From positions 1 to 28,402 of the forward strand of contig SFVH01000019.1 of the NCBI GenBank assembly GCA_004561555.1: DNA of 28,402 nt, in the 5' to 3' direction. The first letter of the stretch is position 1. Every line of letters starts with the position of its first letter. Positions 16,297-24,419 of the stretch are shown in pieces. This DNA comes from a bacterium (lineage in GTDB: Bacteria > Bacteroidota > Bacteroidia > Bacteroidales > Muribaculaceae). Position numbers and translations under genes: made by a program. Below the pieces are notes generated by a model. It did not search any database, had not been told where the DNA came from, and saw only the letters and a list, made by a program, of their open reading frames with translations.

Positions 16297-16890
16297 ATGA
16301 AAATCAACAAGGTAATCCGACTCCTTCCTTTATTGGTTGGTGTTTTGTTGTTTGTACAATGCTCTTCTGATAAGAAAAATGACAACAACAAACCTAAAAG
16401 CGAGACAAAAATCACAAGCGATGTGAAAATGGCTTACATCGACAGCGATTCACTCTTTTCAAAATATAATTTTGCAAAGGATGTGAGCGAATCCACTCAA
16501 CGCTCGCGTAGCCAGCTCGAATCCGCTCACCGCCAAAAACTCACCGAAATACAACGCTTTGCCCAACAAGTGGACAACAAATATAAGAGCGGTCAGTATC
16601 TCACAGCCGAAAGTTTCAACGCCGACAAGAGCAAGCTCGACCAAATGCAAGCCGATGCTGAGCGCTATCTTGCAAGCCTTGAAAGCCAGCTCACCGAAGA
16701 AATCAACCTCAGCATGAAGCAAGTGGGCGATTCCATCGATAAGTGTGTGAAAGAATATGCCAAGAAAAACGGCATTGGAGTAGTGCTCGACAAGAAAAGC
16801 TCTTTTTATGTAGACGGCATCACCAACATCACCGACGAGGTGGTGAAGGAGCTTAACTCTCGCTACGTAAAAATCGAGAAAAAGAAATAA
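16297..16890 (+). CDS. OmpH/Skp-like periplasmic chaperone, probably a lipoprotein
   Basis: 197-residue protein with a signal sequence (LLPLLVGVLLFVQC) and a candidate lipobox cysteine at C22, though Gln at -1 is atypical. After it comes SSDKKND, a charged run consistent with Bacteroidota lipoproteins. The mature part begins VKMAYIDSDSLFSKYNF, the OmpH-family opening (usually YVDxxxlf), then a long Glu/Gln/Lys-rich helical stretch (residues about 60-150), the coiled-coil arms of the Skp fold, then GIGVVLDKKSSFYVDGITNITDEVVKELN, which is diagnostic of OmpH. It probably escorts outer-membrane proteins through the periplasm. It is second in a two-gene operon and followed by a terminator. Confidence 0.85.
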   Translation: MKINKVIRLLPLLVGVLLFVQCSSDKKNDNNKPKSETKITSDVKMAYIDSDSLFSKYNFAKDVSESTQRSRSQLESAHRQKLTEIQRFAQQVDNKYKSGQYLTAESFNADKSKLDQMQADAERYLASLESQLTEEINLSMKQVGDSIDKCVKEYAKKNGIGVVLDKKSSFYVDGITNITDEVVKELNSRYVKIEKKK

Positions 16891-16909
16891 TTACTTGTAT
16901 AAGATAAGG

Positions 16910-16943
16910 AAAAGAGGACTTCATTGCGAGGTCCTCTTTTTTT
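16910..16943 (+). terminator. Intrinsic terminator after the OmpH-like gene
   Basis: AAAAGAGGACTTC (16910-16922) pairs with GAGGTCCTCTTTT (16928-16940), a 13-bp stem with one G-U pair and a 5-base loop, then more T to 16943. It also stands 27 bases beyond the stop of the convergent Lrp gene and could act in both directions. Confidence 0.9.
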
Positions 16944-16969
16944 GTAGTCGACAATATGTCAATAAGTTA

Positions 16970-17440
16970 TCAGAAATTCAAACCATAGTCTTGTTTCACT
17001 TCATCCATCACAAATACGCTCTCAATATGACTAAGATGGTCAATGGTGCCCAATTTATTTATCACAAACTGCTGATAAGCCCTCATATCATTGACATGAA
17101 CCTTTAGAACATAATCATATTGACCGCTGACATTGTAACATTCCGTGACTTCCGGCATCTCACTCACCTTCTTCATAAATTCCGAAGCAATATCTCTGTT
17201 CAGCCGTTGCATCTTGACACTGACAAACACCATAAAACCCCGATTAAGTTTCTCGGCATTAAGCACTGCAATATACTTCTTTATGTACCCTTTGCTTTCA
17301 AGACGTTTCAGTCGCTCAAACACCGGAGTTGACGATAGATTAACCTGTTGAGCAAGCTCCTTAATTGTCAAGCGCGCATTGCCTTGCAAAATTCTCAAAA
17401 TCTGCAAGTCTACATTATCTAATTTCTCGTTTATATCCAT
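16970..17440 (-). CDS. Lrp/AsnC family transcriptional regulator
   Basis: 156-residue regulator. The N-terminal winged helix-turn-helix (LDNVDLQILRILQGNARLT, then IKELAQQVNLSSTPVFERLKRLESKGYI, residues about 24-53) is typical of the family. The C-terminal RAM/AsnC ligand domain follows, with MPEVTECYNVSGQYDYVLKV (the GxYDY core) and the closing HIESVFVMDEVK. It binds DNA as multimers and usually responds to an amino acid; which one cannot be said here. It is divergent from pyrG, 78 bases between starts, so it may autoregulate and could touch pyrG, but no long operator is obvious beyond a CTAC-AAAA-GTAG dyad (17458-17469) over its own -7 box. Confidence 0.93.
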   Translation of the reverse strand: MDINEKLDNVDLQILRILQGNARLTIKELAQQVNLSSTPVFERLKRLESKGYIKKYIAVLNAEKLNRGFMVFVSVKMQRLNRDIASEFMKKVSEMPEVTECYNVSGQYDYVLKVHVNDMRAYQQFVINKLGTIDHLSHIESVFVMDEVKQDYGLNF

Positions 17441-17460
17441 AATTTTCCGTTAACTTACTA

Positions 17461-17468
17461 CAAAAGTA
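17461..17468 (-). promoter_or_regulatory. -7 element of the Lrp-family gene
   Basis: Minus-strand TACTTTTG fits TAnnTTTG and lies 21 bases before the ATG at 17440. It overlaps a CTAC-AAAA-GTAG dyad (17458-17469), a possible autoregulatory site. No -33 box is clear. Confidence 0.5.
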
Positions 17469-17491
17469 GATATAATCTGCGATATTTGTAT

Positions 17492-17499
17492 TACCTTTG
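17492..17499 (+). promoter_or_regulatory. -7 element of pyrG-yidC
   Basis: TACCTTTG fits the consensus exactly and predicts a start of transcription near 17503-17506, downstream of the alternative TTG start at 17486. This box decides the pyrG start in favour of the GTG at 17519. Confidence 0.6.
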
Positions 17500-17518
17500 C
17501 AAAAAAATAAAGAGAATA

Positions 17519-19126
17519 GTGGAAACGAAGTATATTTTCGTAACGGGCGGAGTGGTGTCGTCGTTAGGTAAAGGCATCATTTCGTCATCGCTTGCGCGAT
17601 TGCTGTTGTCGCGTGGCTTTAGAGTGACTATCCAAAAGTTTGACCCGTATATCAATATCGACCCGGGTACACTTAACCCCTATGAGCATGGAGAGTGCTA
17701 TGTGACCGTTGATGGTCATGAAGCAGACCTTGACCTCGGACATTACGAGCGCTTTACCAATGTGCCGACCACTCGCGCCAACAACGTGACTACGGGACGC
17801 ATCTATCAAAGCGTCATCGACAAAGAGCGTCGCGGCGACTACCTCGGCAAGACGGTACAAATCATTCCTCATATCACAGATGAAATCAAGCGTAATGTCA
17901 AACTATTGGGCAACACCGGCAAGTTTGATTTCGTTATCACTGAAATCGGAGGCACTGTGGGCGACATCGAGTCGTTGCCGTTTCTTGAGAGTATGCGCCA
18001 GTTGAAGTGGGAGCTTGGCTCCAACTGTGTGTGCATCCACCTCACTTACGTGCCCTTCCTCAATGCTGCCAAAGAGCTGAAAACAAAACCTACACAACAC
18101 TCGGTGAAGCAGCTCCAAGAAGTGGGTATTCAGCCTGATATCCTAATACTCCGCACCGAGAAAGACATTCCGTTGGCAATGCGCAAGAAAGTGGCGTTGT
18201 TTTGCAACGTGTCGCCCGATGCGGTAATTCAATCTATCGACATGCCGTCGATTTATGAAGTGCCGTTGATGATGCATGAGCAGCACCTCGACGAAATTAT
18301 TCTCCGCAAAACCAACACTCCCTATTCCGGAGAGCCCGATATGAAGCAATGGCTGAGCTTTATCGACAAGATGAAGTCGGCGAAGAAAGTGGTGACAATA
18401 GGTTTGGTGGGCAAATATGTAGAGCTTCAAGACGCGTATAAATCAATCAACGAAGCTCTCTTCCAATCAGCCACACACAACGGATATAAACTACGCTTGG
18501 TGAGCATCCACTCTGAAAAGGTCAACGACAACAACGTTGAAGGGTTGCTCAAAGATATGGACGGCGTGGTGGTTGCCCCGGGCTTCGGACAACGAGGCAT
18601 AGAGGGTAAGTTTGTGGCATTGAAATGGTGTCGCGAACATGACAAACCGACCTTCGGCATCTGCCTCGGCATGCAATGTATGGTGATTGAATTTGCTCGC
18701 AACGTGCTTCATCTTGAGGAAGCCAACAGCACCGAAATGAATCCTCAGACGCCTTACAATGTAATTGACCTTATGGAAGAGCAAAAGAGCATCTCAAATA
18801 TGGGAGGCACAATGCGCTTGGGAGCCTACAACTGCACACTCAAAGCGGGCTCAAAAGTGGCTAAAGCCTATGGCTCCTCACAAATCAGTGAGCGACATCG
18901 CCATCGCTTCGAGTTTAACGAAGAATATCGCAACCGCTTTGAAGAAGCCGGCATGAAATGTGTAGGCGAAAATCCCGACACACATCTTGTGGAGGTGGTA
19001 GAGATTCCCGAAAAAAAATGGTATATCGGCACACAATATCATCCGGAATATAGTAGCACCGTACTCAACCCTAATCCGCTGTTTATGAGTTTTATCAAAG
19101 CAGCTATCGACAACCAAAAGAATTAA
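17519..19126 (+). CDS. pyrG: CTP synthase
   Basis: Glutamine-dependent amidation of UTP to CTP, the last step of pyrimidine nucleotide synthesis. The synthase domain opens with TKYIFVTGGVVSSLGKGIISSSLARLL (P-loop) and contains PYINIDPGTLNPYEHGECYV; the class I glutaminase domain has the oxyanion and nucleophile region FGICLGMQCMVIEFARN (Cys in GICLGMQ), and closes with the His-Glu pair of YHPEYSS. At 535 residues it is normal for the family. The start is taken as the GTG at 17519 (METKYIFVT): no ATG exists nearby, the upstream TTG at 17486 overlaps the promoter box, and family proteins begin at this point. yidC follows after 16 bases, the usual Bacteroidota arrangement. Confidence 0.97.
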   Translation: METKYIFVTGGVVSSLGKGIISSSLARLLLSRGFRVTIQKFDPYINIDPGTLNPYEHGECYVTVDGHEADLDLGHYERFTNVPTTRANNVTTGRIYQSVIDKERRGDYLGKTVQIIPHITDEIKRNVKLLGNTGKFDFVITEIGGTVGDIESLPFLESMRQLKWELGSNCVCIHLTYVPFLNAAKELKTKPTQHSVKQLQEVGIQPDILILRTEKDIPLAMRKKVALFCNVSPDAVIQSIDMPSIYEVPLMMHEQHLDEIILRKTNTPYSGEPDMKQWLSFIDKMKSAKKVVTIGLVGKYVELQDAYKSINEALFQSATHNGYKLRLVSIHSEKVNDNNVEGLLKDMDGVVVAPGFGQRGIEGKFVALKWCREHDKPTFGICLGMQCMVIEFARNVLHLEEANSTEMNPQTPYNVIDLMEEQKSISNMGGTMRLGAYNCTLKAGSKVAKAYGSSQISERHRHRFEFNEEYRNRFEEAGMKCVGENPDTHLVEVVEIPEKKWYIGTQYHPEYSSTVLNPNPLFMSFIKAAIDNQKN

Positions 19127-19142
19127 TTCAAAACCGTAAAGA

Positions 19143-21236
19143 ATGGATAAAAACATGATTCTCGGTTTGCTGTTGATGGGTGTGGTGATTTTCACTTTCA
19201 CCACCCTCAATTCCGGCGACGAAAATGCCGACAACAGCAACCCTGCAACCGAACAAACCTCTAAAAATCCCGACAGCGTAACCGCTACGTCTACCGACAG
19301 CCTCAGCTCTGAAGAGTTGGCACGTTTCGCCACAATAGTCAAGCAATATGGGAAAACCGCCGACGGCGTAACCTCGCTTGAAAACGACGATGTTAAGATG
19401 GCAATCCAAGCCGACACTCTTGCCGGAACAGTGAATATGGATGGTACGGAAGTAAACCTCTCCGACCTACGCACCGTTCCCTCCGACGACAATCGTGCGC
19501 TATACATCTCCGCCATGAGCAAAGTGCGCGAGGCGGCAGCTACAGCAGCTCAATATGCCGGATTTGTGAAATTTGTCAGCGGAGAGAAGAAGACCGTAAA
19601 ACTCGAAAACTCACTTCTTTCTATCGACCTCACCACTAAAGGCGGACGCATAGCAAAGGCCACTCTAAAGAAATACAACGCCTTCCAAAACGGAAAAGAC
19701 GGCGACTGTGTGCTTTTTGATGAAGCCAACAACAACTATGGATTCGCCATCAACACCGACACTCACCGCTTCGACACCAAAGAGTTTTTCTTCACTCCCG
19801 TGCAAGAAAACGACTCCACGGTGTTGATGAAGCTCGACTTCGGCAAAGACGTGTTTTTCGGCATCCGCTACACCCTTCCAAAAGACAGCTACCTCGTGAG
19901 GATGGAAGTGGTGCAAAAGAATATGTCGGCTGTAATTTCTTCCAACGTGAGCACTATGGGCTTCGAATGGACGCAAAAGATGATGCGACACGAAGCCGGC
20001 AAAACTTTTGAAGAACGCAACAGCGGATTATACTACAAATTTAAGGGCAACGACGGCGACGTGGACTATCTCAGCGAAACCGGCAATGATGAGGAGAAGA
20101 CCAACAACCAACTCAAATGGGTGGCATTTAAATATCAATTCTTCTCTTGCATCCTTATTGCCGACAACCATTTCATTGGTGGCGCTCCGATGACAAGCGA
20201 AGTGATTGACAAAAATTCTGCCGACTACAACAACTTCACAAAAAACGTAAGTTTCACAAGTTCGCTTGAATATGACATCAACAATCCTACCCCGGCGAAG
20301 TTTAATTTCTTCCTTGGACCGAACGAATACGACTTGCTCTCATCCTTCGACAAGAAAATTTCGCCCGATGAAGACCTTCAACTCACTCGTGTCATCCCCC
20401 TTGGATGGACTCTTTTCCGCTGGATAAACACCGGCATCATCATCCCGTTGTTTAACTTCTTGGGGACACTTGACCTCAACTTCGGCATCATCATCCTCCT
20501 ACTCACCATCTTTATCAAAATCATACTATTCCCCCTCACCTGGAAGAGCTATTCATCGCAAGCCAAGATGCGTGTGCTCGCGCCCGACATCAAAGCTATC
20601 AATGAGAAATATCCGGGCAATGAGAATGCAATGGTGAGACAACGCAAGATGATGGAGCTTTACTCCAAAGCCGGAGCCAACCCGATGAGCGGCTGCTTGC
20701 CGATGTTGTTGCAGATGCCTATCCTCGTGGCTATGTTCTCGTTCTTCCCCTCTTGTATCGACCTCCGCGGCGAGTCGTTTCTTTGGGCTAATGACCTCTC
20801 CGCTCCCGATGCCATCATCACCTGGGAAGCTAATATCCCTATCATCAATTGGATTTTTGGGCACCACTTGAGTCTCTTCTGCTTGCTTATGACTGTGGTC
20901 AATGTGATTTACACTTACCTCAATATGCAAGCCAATCCGAGCAACAATTCGATGCCGATGATGAAGTGGATGATGTATCTGATGCCGGTAATGTTCCTCG
21001 TATTCTTCAATGAATATGCAGCCGGCTTGAGCTACTACTACTTCCTCTCACTCCTCATCACCATTATCCAAACCTATGCTTTCCGTGCATTTATCAAGGA
21101 AGACAAGGTGAGAGCAAAAATGGCTGAAAATGCCAAAAAGCCCAAAAAGAAAAGCGGCTTTTTGGCACGACTCGAAGAAGCTCAAAAGCGTCAGGAAGCA
21201 ATGCTTCGCGAACAGCAAAAACGTCGCGGCAAGTAG
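19143..21236 (+). CDS. yidC: Membrane protein insertase YidC (Oxa1 family)
   Basis: Inserts and folds inner-membrane proteins, alone or with SecYEG. The 697-residue protein has the Gram-negative layout: a first helix (MILGLLLMGVVIFTF, residues about 5-20), a large periplasmic beta-domain (about 150-400), and the conserved five-helix core from about residue 420 with FIKIILFPLTWKSYSSQAKM, GANPMSGCLPMLLQMPILVAMF, and the YAAGLSYYYFLSLLITIIQ end. The residue after PLTWKS in the C1 loop is typical. A lysine/arginine-rich tail follows (AKKPKKKSGF ... QQKRRGK), which in YidC homologues can contact ribosomes. Co-transcribed with pyrG. Confidence 0.97.
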   Translation: MDKNMILGLLLMGVVIFTFTTLNSGDENADNSNPATEQTSKNPDSVTATSTDSLSSEELARFATIVKQYGKTADGVTSLENDDVKMAIQADTLAGTVNMDGTEVNLSDLRTVPSDDNRALYISAMSKVREAAATAAQYAGFVKFVSGEKKTVKLENSLLSIDLTTKGGRIAKATLKKYNAFQNGKDGDCVLFDEANNNYGFAINTDTHRFDTKEFFFTPVQENDSTVLMKLDFGKDVFFGIRYTLPKDSYLVRMEVVQKNMSAVISSNVSTMGFEWTQKMMRHEAGKTFEERNSGLYYKFKGNDGDVDYLSETGNDEEKTNNQLKWVAFKYQFFSCILIADNHFIGGAPMTSEVIDKNSADYNNFTKNVSFTSSLEYDINNPTPAKFNFFLGPNEYDLLSSFDKKISPDEDLQLTRVIPLGWTLFRWINTGIIIPLFNFLGTLDLNFGIIILLLTIFIKIILFPLTWKSYSSQAKMRVLAPDIKAINEKYPGNENAMVRQRKMMELYSKAGANPMSGCLPMLLQMPILVAMFSFFPSCIDLRGESFLWANDLSAPDAIITWEANIPIINWIFGHHLSLFCLLMTVVNVIYTYLNMQANPSNNSMPMMKWMMYLMPVMFLVFFNEYAAGLSYYYFLSLLITIIQTYAFRAFIKEDKVRAKMAENAKKPKKKSGFLARLEEAQKRQEAMLREQQKRRGK

Positions 21237-21262
21237 TATGCTTCATTTTTAGAAAATATTGG

Positions 21263-21290
21263 AAAGTGGGGGTTATGCTCCCACTTTTTT
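21263..21290 (+). terminator. Intrinsic terminator of pyrG-yidC
   Basis: AAAGTGGGGG (21263-21272) pairs with CTCCCACTTT (21278-21287), 10 bp with one G-U pair and a five-base loop, then T to 21290. It lies 26 bases after the yidC stop. Confidence 0.88.
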
Positions 21291-21309
21291 CATTATTCAC
21301 CCATGGGAT

Positions 21310-21340
21310 TTTGCCGATAACGGAAAAAACACTACCTTTG
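21310..21340 (+). promoter_or_regulatory. Promoter of the deoxy-amino-sugar module
   Basis: TTTG (21310-21313), then 19 bases, then TACCTTTG (21333-21340): the best complete match to the Bacteroidota consensus in this window. The predicted transcript starts about 19 bases before the ATG at 21363. Confidence 0.75.
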
Positions 21341-21362
21341 GATTAATCAAAACATCCGAACA

Positions 21363-21776
21363 ATGGGATTTGAGAAAGTGAAACATATCGAGCTACCCAA
21401 GATTTGTGACCCGCGAGGTAACTTATCGTTTGTCGAAAATGGTAAAGCGTTGCCTTTTGACATACGTCGCACATATTGGGTCTACGATGTGCCGGGCGGC
21501 AAGAAACGTTTCGGCCATGCCTTTCATCAACAGCAAGAGTTGATAATCTCTTTGTCGGGAAGTTTTGACGTGGTGCTCAACGACGGCAATGAAGAGCGAC
21601 GTTACCATATGGCGCGCTCTTACTACGGGCTATATGTGCCACAAATGATGTGGCGCGAGCTTGACAATTTCTCGACCAATTCTGTAGCATTAATCTTGGC
21701 ATCCACGCCCTATGATGCCGACGACTATATCGAAGATTTTGACCAATATATAAAGGCTCTGAAAGATGAAAAATGA
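21363..21776 (+). CDS. FdtA/WxcM-like cupin, sugar 3,4-ketoisomerase homologue (atypical active site)
   Basis: 137-residue protein of the WxcM/FdtA cupin family, which isomerises dTDP-4-keto-6-deoxyglucose to the 3-keto sugar. It shares with its neighbour the order CDPRGNLSFVENGKALPF, YWVYDVPGG, ISLSGSFDVVLNDGNEERR, YGLYVPQMMWRELDNFS and STPYDADDYIEDFDQYIKAL. The usual HxH of this family is altered: H52 is kept but the second His is F54, and the following residues are HQQQE instead of the more usual RHCHQ-like run. It may therefore have lost or changed catalysis and could act as a partner to the next gene. It overlaps the next start by 11 bp. Confidence 0.82.
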   Translation: MGFEKVKHIELPKICDPRGNLSFVENGKALPFDIRRTYWVYDVPGGKKRFGHAFHQQQELIISLSGSFDVVLNDGNEERRYHMARSYYGLYVPQMMWRELDNFSTNSVALILASTPYDADDYIEDFDQYIKALKDEK

Positions 21777-22197
21777 CTTCCACGGTGTGACCAACATCAA
21801 TTCTTGCCAAATCATCACTCTCGACCGACATCATCACGAAAACGGCAATCTCTCGGTAGTGGAAAACGGCAAAGAGCTTCCCTTTACGGTCAAGCGAGTG
21901 TTTTATGTATATGATGTACCGGGGGGCACCGACCGCGGCGGACATTCTCATCGTCATTGTCACCAGTTTATTGTGGCGGCAAGTGGTAGCTTTGACCTCG
22001 AAATCGACGACGGCAACGAGAAGCGCACCATCACTCTTAACCGCTCCAACATAGGGCTATATATAGCTCCGGGCATTTGGGTGGGATTGCGCAACTTCTC
22101 CTCGGGCTCCGTTTGTCTCACTTTATGTTCCGACGCCTTCGATGAAGCCGACTATGTGCGTGATTATTCCGAATTTTTATCTCTCATCCATAAATAA
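21766..22197 (+). CDS. FdtA/WxcM-like sugar 3,4-ketoisomerase
   Basis: 143-residue cupin related to dTDP-4-oxo-6-deoxyglucose 3,4-ketoisomerases (FdtA, TylM3-like). Visible segments: HENGNLSVVENGKELPF, VFYVYDVPGGTDRGGHSHRHCHQF, SGSFDLEIDDGNEKRTI, NIGLYIAPGIWVGLRNFSSGSVCL and ADYVRDYSEFL. The HxH pair H60/H62 is in place, unlike its upstream paralogue. Family members convert a 4-keto sugar nucleotide to the 3-keto form used by the aminotransferase, which is encoded immediately downstream. Translationally coupled at both ends: an 11-bp overlap before and a one-base TAATG overlap after. The actual sugar nucleotide is inferred from the family. Confidence 0.88.
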   Translation: MKNDFHGVTNINSCQIITLDRHHHENGNLSVVENGKELPFTVKRVFYVYDVPGGTDRGGHSHRHCHQFIVAASGSFDLEIDDGNEKRTITLNRSNIGLYIAPGIWVGLRNFSSGSVCLTLCSDAFDEADYVRDYSEFLSLIHK

Positions 22198-23351
22198 TGA
22201 AGCAATATCCATTTCTCTCATTAAAGGATGTCAATGCTCCCTATCGCGAGGAAATTGACAATGCCATTGCCGATGTGCTGGACAATGGTTGGTATCTCAA
22301 CGGCAAATATAACAGAGAAGTGGAACAACAACTTTGCCGGCTCTCCCATGCTGACTTTGCCGTGACTTGCAGCAATGGGCTGGATGCTCTACGGCTCATA
22401 TTTAAAGCTCTGAAAAAATTGGGACGATTGCACAATGGTGATGAGGTAATAGTGCAAGCCAACACCTATATTGCTTCGGTTTTGGCAATTTCCGATTGTG
22501 GCTTACAGCCTATCCTTGTTGACGCTTCAACATCGACTCTCAACATCGACTCCTCTCTTGTTGAAGCGGCTATCACTCCTCTCACAAAAGCGATTATGCC
22601 GGTACACCTTTATGGCTCTGCTTGTTGGGATGCCAATATCGCCGATATTGCTCAACGACACAATCTCATCGTAGTTGAAGACAATGCTCAAGCCATCGGT
22701 GCATCAGCTGTGTGCAACGGACTTAATGGAAACAATATCACCGGCAACCTCGGTCATGCCGCCGCCTTCAGCTTCTATCCCACCAAAAATGTGGGAGCAT
22801 TAGGCGATGCCGGAGCTATAACTACCTGCGACAAAATGCTCGCCGACACAATTCGTGCTCTTGCCAACTACGGCTCCGACCGCCGTTATCATAACATCCA
22901 TAAAGGGCTAAACTGTCGTATGGATGAACTTCAAGCGGCGGTGGTGGCTATCAAATTGCGACACCTCAACGATATCACTTCCCGACGCCGTGACAACGCT
23001 CTTTCTTATAGCCGCTTCATCAACAATACGGTGATTGAAAAGCCATATCACGACCCCGGCTCGGTGTGGCATCAATACGTAATACGTGTGAAACACGGAC
23101 TACGAGATGCTTTTCGCGATTATTTGTCAAATAATGGAGTGGCTACCGACATCCACTATGCCACACCGCCTCATCGTCAACCCTGCTACAAGGAATTTGC
23201 CCACTTGTCGCTCCCTGCAACCGAAAAGATGGCTTCTCAATATGTAAGTCTTCCTATATCGGAAGTTTTAACATCCGACGACATTCGCCATATTTCTGAT
23301 GTAATAAATTCATTCGTCCCAAAAAATCAAAAATCTGTAAATAAATCGTAA
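22197..23351 (+). CDS. DegT/DnrJ/EryC1 sugar aminotransferase (FdtB-like)
   Basis: PLP-dependent transaminase of 384 residues that adds an amino group to a keto sugar nucleotide. It begins FLSLKDVNAPYREEIDNA and has the family motifs GWYLNG, VTCSNGLDALRL, GDEVIVQANTYIAS, IMPVHLYGSACW, VVEDNAQAIGA, and the lysine site FSFYPTKNVGALGDAGAI with the Schiff-base lysine K197. MDELQAAVVAIKLRHL and an HQYVIRVK end segment complete it. With the two FdtA-like genes before it, it forms a 3-amino-3,6-dideoxyhexose module as in FdtA-FdtB. No acetyltransferase, sugar transferase or dTDP-glucose dehydratase follows, so the sugar must be completed by genes elsewhere. Confidence 0.92.
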   Translation: MKQYPFLSLKDVNAPYREEIDNAIADVLDNGWYLNGKYNREVEQQLCRLSHADFAVTCSNGLDALRLIFKALKKLGRLHNGDEVIVQANTYIASVLAISDCGLQPILVDASTSTLNIDSSLVEAAITPLTKAIMPVHLYGSACWDANIADIAQRHNLIVVEDNAQAIGASAVCNGLNGNNITGNLGHAAAFSFYPTKNVGALGDAGAITTCDKMLADTIRALANYGSDRRYHNIHKGLNCRMDELQAAVVAIKLRHLNDITSRRRDNALSYSRFINNTVIEKPYHDPGSVWHQYVIRVKHGLRDAFRDYLSNNGVATDIHYATPPHRQPCYKEFAHLSLPATEKMASQYVSLPISEVLTSDDIRHISDVINSFVPKNQKSVNKS

Positions 23352-23381
23352 CTGATTATTCCGAATTTCAGAGTAATTATT

Positions 23382-23389
23382 TACTTTTG
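23382..23389 (+). promoter_or_regulatory. -7 element of yitT
   Basis: TACTTTTG matches TAnnTTTG. The TTG within it is the first possible start of the following frame, but would be upstream of the transcript start near 23393-23396; this points to the GTG at 23414. Confidence 0.55.
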
Positions 23390-23413
23390 CACGGACAAAA
23401 AAGCAACAAGAAA

Positions 23414-24352
23414 GTGGATACAAAAAAAGTAAAGGACATCTTGTGGCATAATGTGAAAGACTACTGTCTGATTTCAGTGGGATTGGTGCTTTATGCAATA
23501 GGTTTTTGCGGATTTATTTTGCCTCACAAGGTGGTGATTGGCGGCATGGCAGGTGTGGCTTCTCTCATCTATTTCCAATTTCACATTCCTGTAGCAGCCT
23601 CGTTTTATGTGCTTAACATCATTCTGCTTGCCCTCGCCTACCGACTTGTGGGCAAACAATTTGTGCTGAAAACATTGTTTGGAGCAACGGGACTCAGCAT
23701 CTTTATAGCCATTGCGGAAAAGATTCTTGAAGACTACCCCATTTTTATTAAAGATGACATCTTCCTTAATTGCATCATTGGAGCGGTAATGTGTGGCACA
23801 GGAGTGGGTATTGCTTTAGCTCACAACGGAAGTACCGGTGGCACCGATATTGTGGCGGCGATGGTGTCGAAATACCGACAAGTGTCGATTGGAAGAATGA
23901 TTCTATATGTGGATATGACCATTATCTCTTCCAGCTATCTTATGTATCACGACCTCGACAAAGTGGTGTATGGATTTGTAGTGCTGATATTCTTGTCGTA
24001 CATGGCAGACATGATGATTAACAACAATAAGCAGGCTGTGCAATTCACCGTGTTTTCCAAACGTTGGAGCGAAATCGCCACTCGAGTAAATAGCGAAATG
24101 CATCGTGGATGCACTATTATCGACGGCACGGGATGGTATACTAAGCAAGAGGTGAAAATGCTCGTGATTTTCTGTCGCAAAAATGAAGCTTTGCAAGTGT
24201 ATCGCATAATTTATTCCATCGACTCTAATGCTTTCGTTTCACAAGGAAACGTGAACACTATCTACGGTGAAGGTTTTGACGAAAGCAAGGTGAAGGCAAG
24301 AGCAAAATTGCAGAATTCCGAACATGCCGAACGGCATGACTCAAATGAATAG
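23414..24352 (+). CDS. yitT: YitT family membrane protein
   Basis: Integral membrane protein with the YitT_membrane (DUF161) and C-terminal DUF2179 layout; its substrate is unknown. The 312-residue protein (from GTG 23414) has hydrophobic spans at roughly residues 15-40, 45-70, 75-100, 115-145 and 160-195, with the repeated GGTDIVA-type motif visible as GVGIALAHNGSTGGTDIVAAMVSKY. The C-terminus is a soluble ferredoxin-like domain, including RGCTIIDGTGWYTKQEVKMLVIF and YSIDSNAFVSQGNVNTIYGEGF, which is the DUF2179 signature. No ATG exists; the GTG is chosen from the promoter position and gives MDTKKVKDILWHN. It lies downstream of the amino-sugar module with its own promoter, so no functional link is implied. 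Confidence 0.9.
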   Translation: MDTKKVKDILWHNVKDYCLISVGLVLYAIGFCGFILPHKVVIGGMAGVASLIYFQFHIPVAASFYVLNIILLALAYRLVGKQFVLKTLFGATGLSIFIAIAEKILEDYPIFIKDDIFLNCIIGAVMCGTGVGIALAHNGSTGGTDIVAAMVSKYRQVSIGRMILYVDMTIISSSYLMYHDLDKVVYGFVVLIFLSYMADMMINNNKQAVQFTVFSKRWSEIATRVNSEMHRGCTIIDGTGWYTKQEVKMLVIFCRKNEALQVYRIIYSIDSNAFVSQGNVNTIYGEGFDESKVKARAKLQNSEHAERHDSNE

Positions 24353-24383
24353 TTTTTTGCTATACTACTTATTTAATGCCCAT

Positions 24384-24419
24384 AAAAAAATGCTCGATAT
24401 CTCATCGAGCATTTTTTTT
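24384..24419 (+). terminator. Intrinsic terminator of yitT
   Basis: A perfect 15-bp stem, 24384-24398 with 24404-24418, built on TGCTCGAT/ATCGAGCA with A and T ends, a 5-base loop and eight T in a row. It lies 31 bases beyond the yitT stop and reads equally well on the other strand. Confidence 0.92.
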
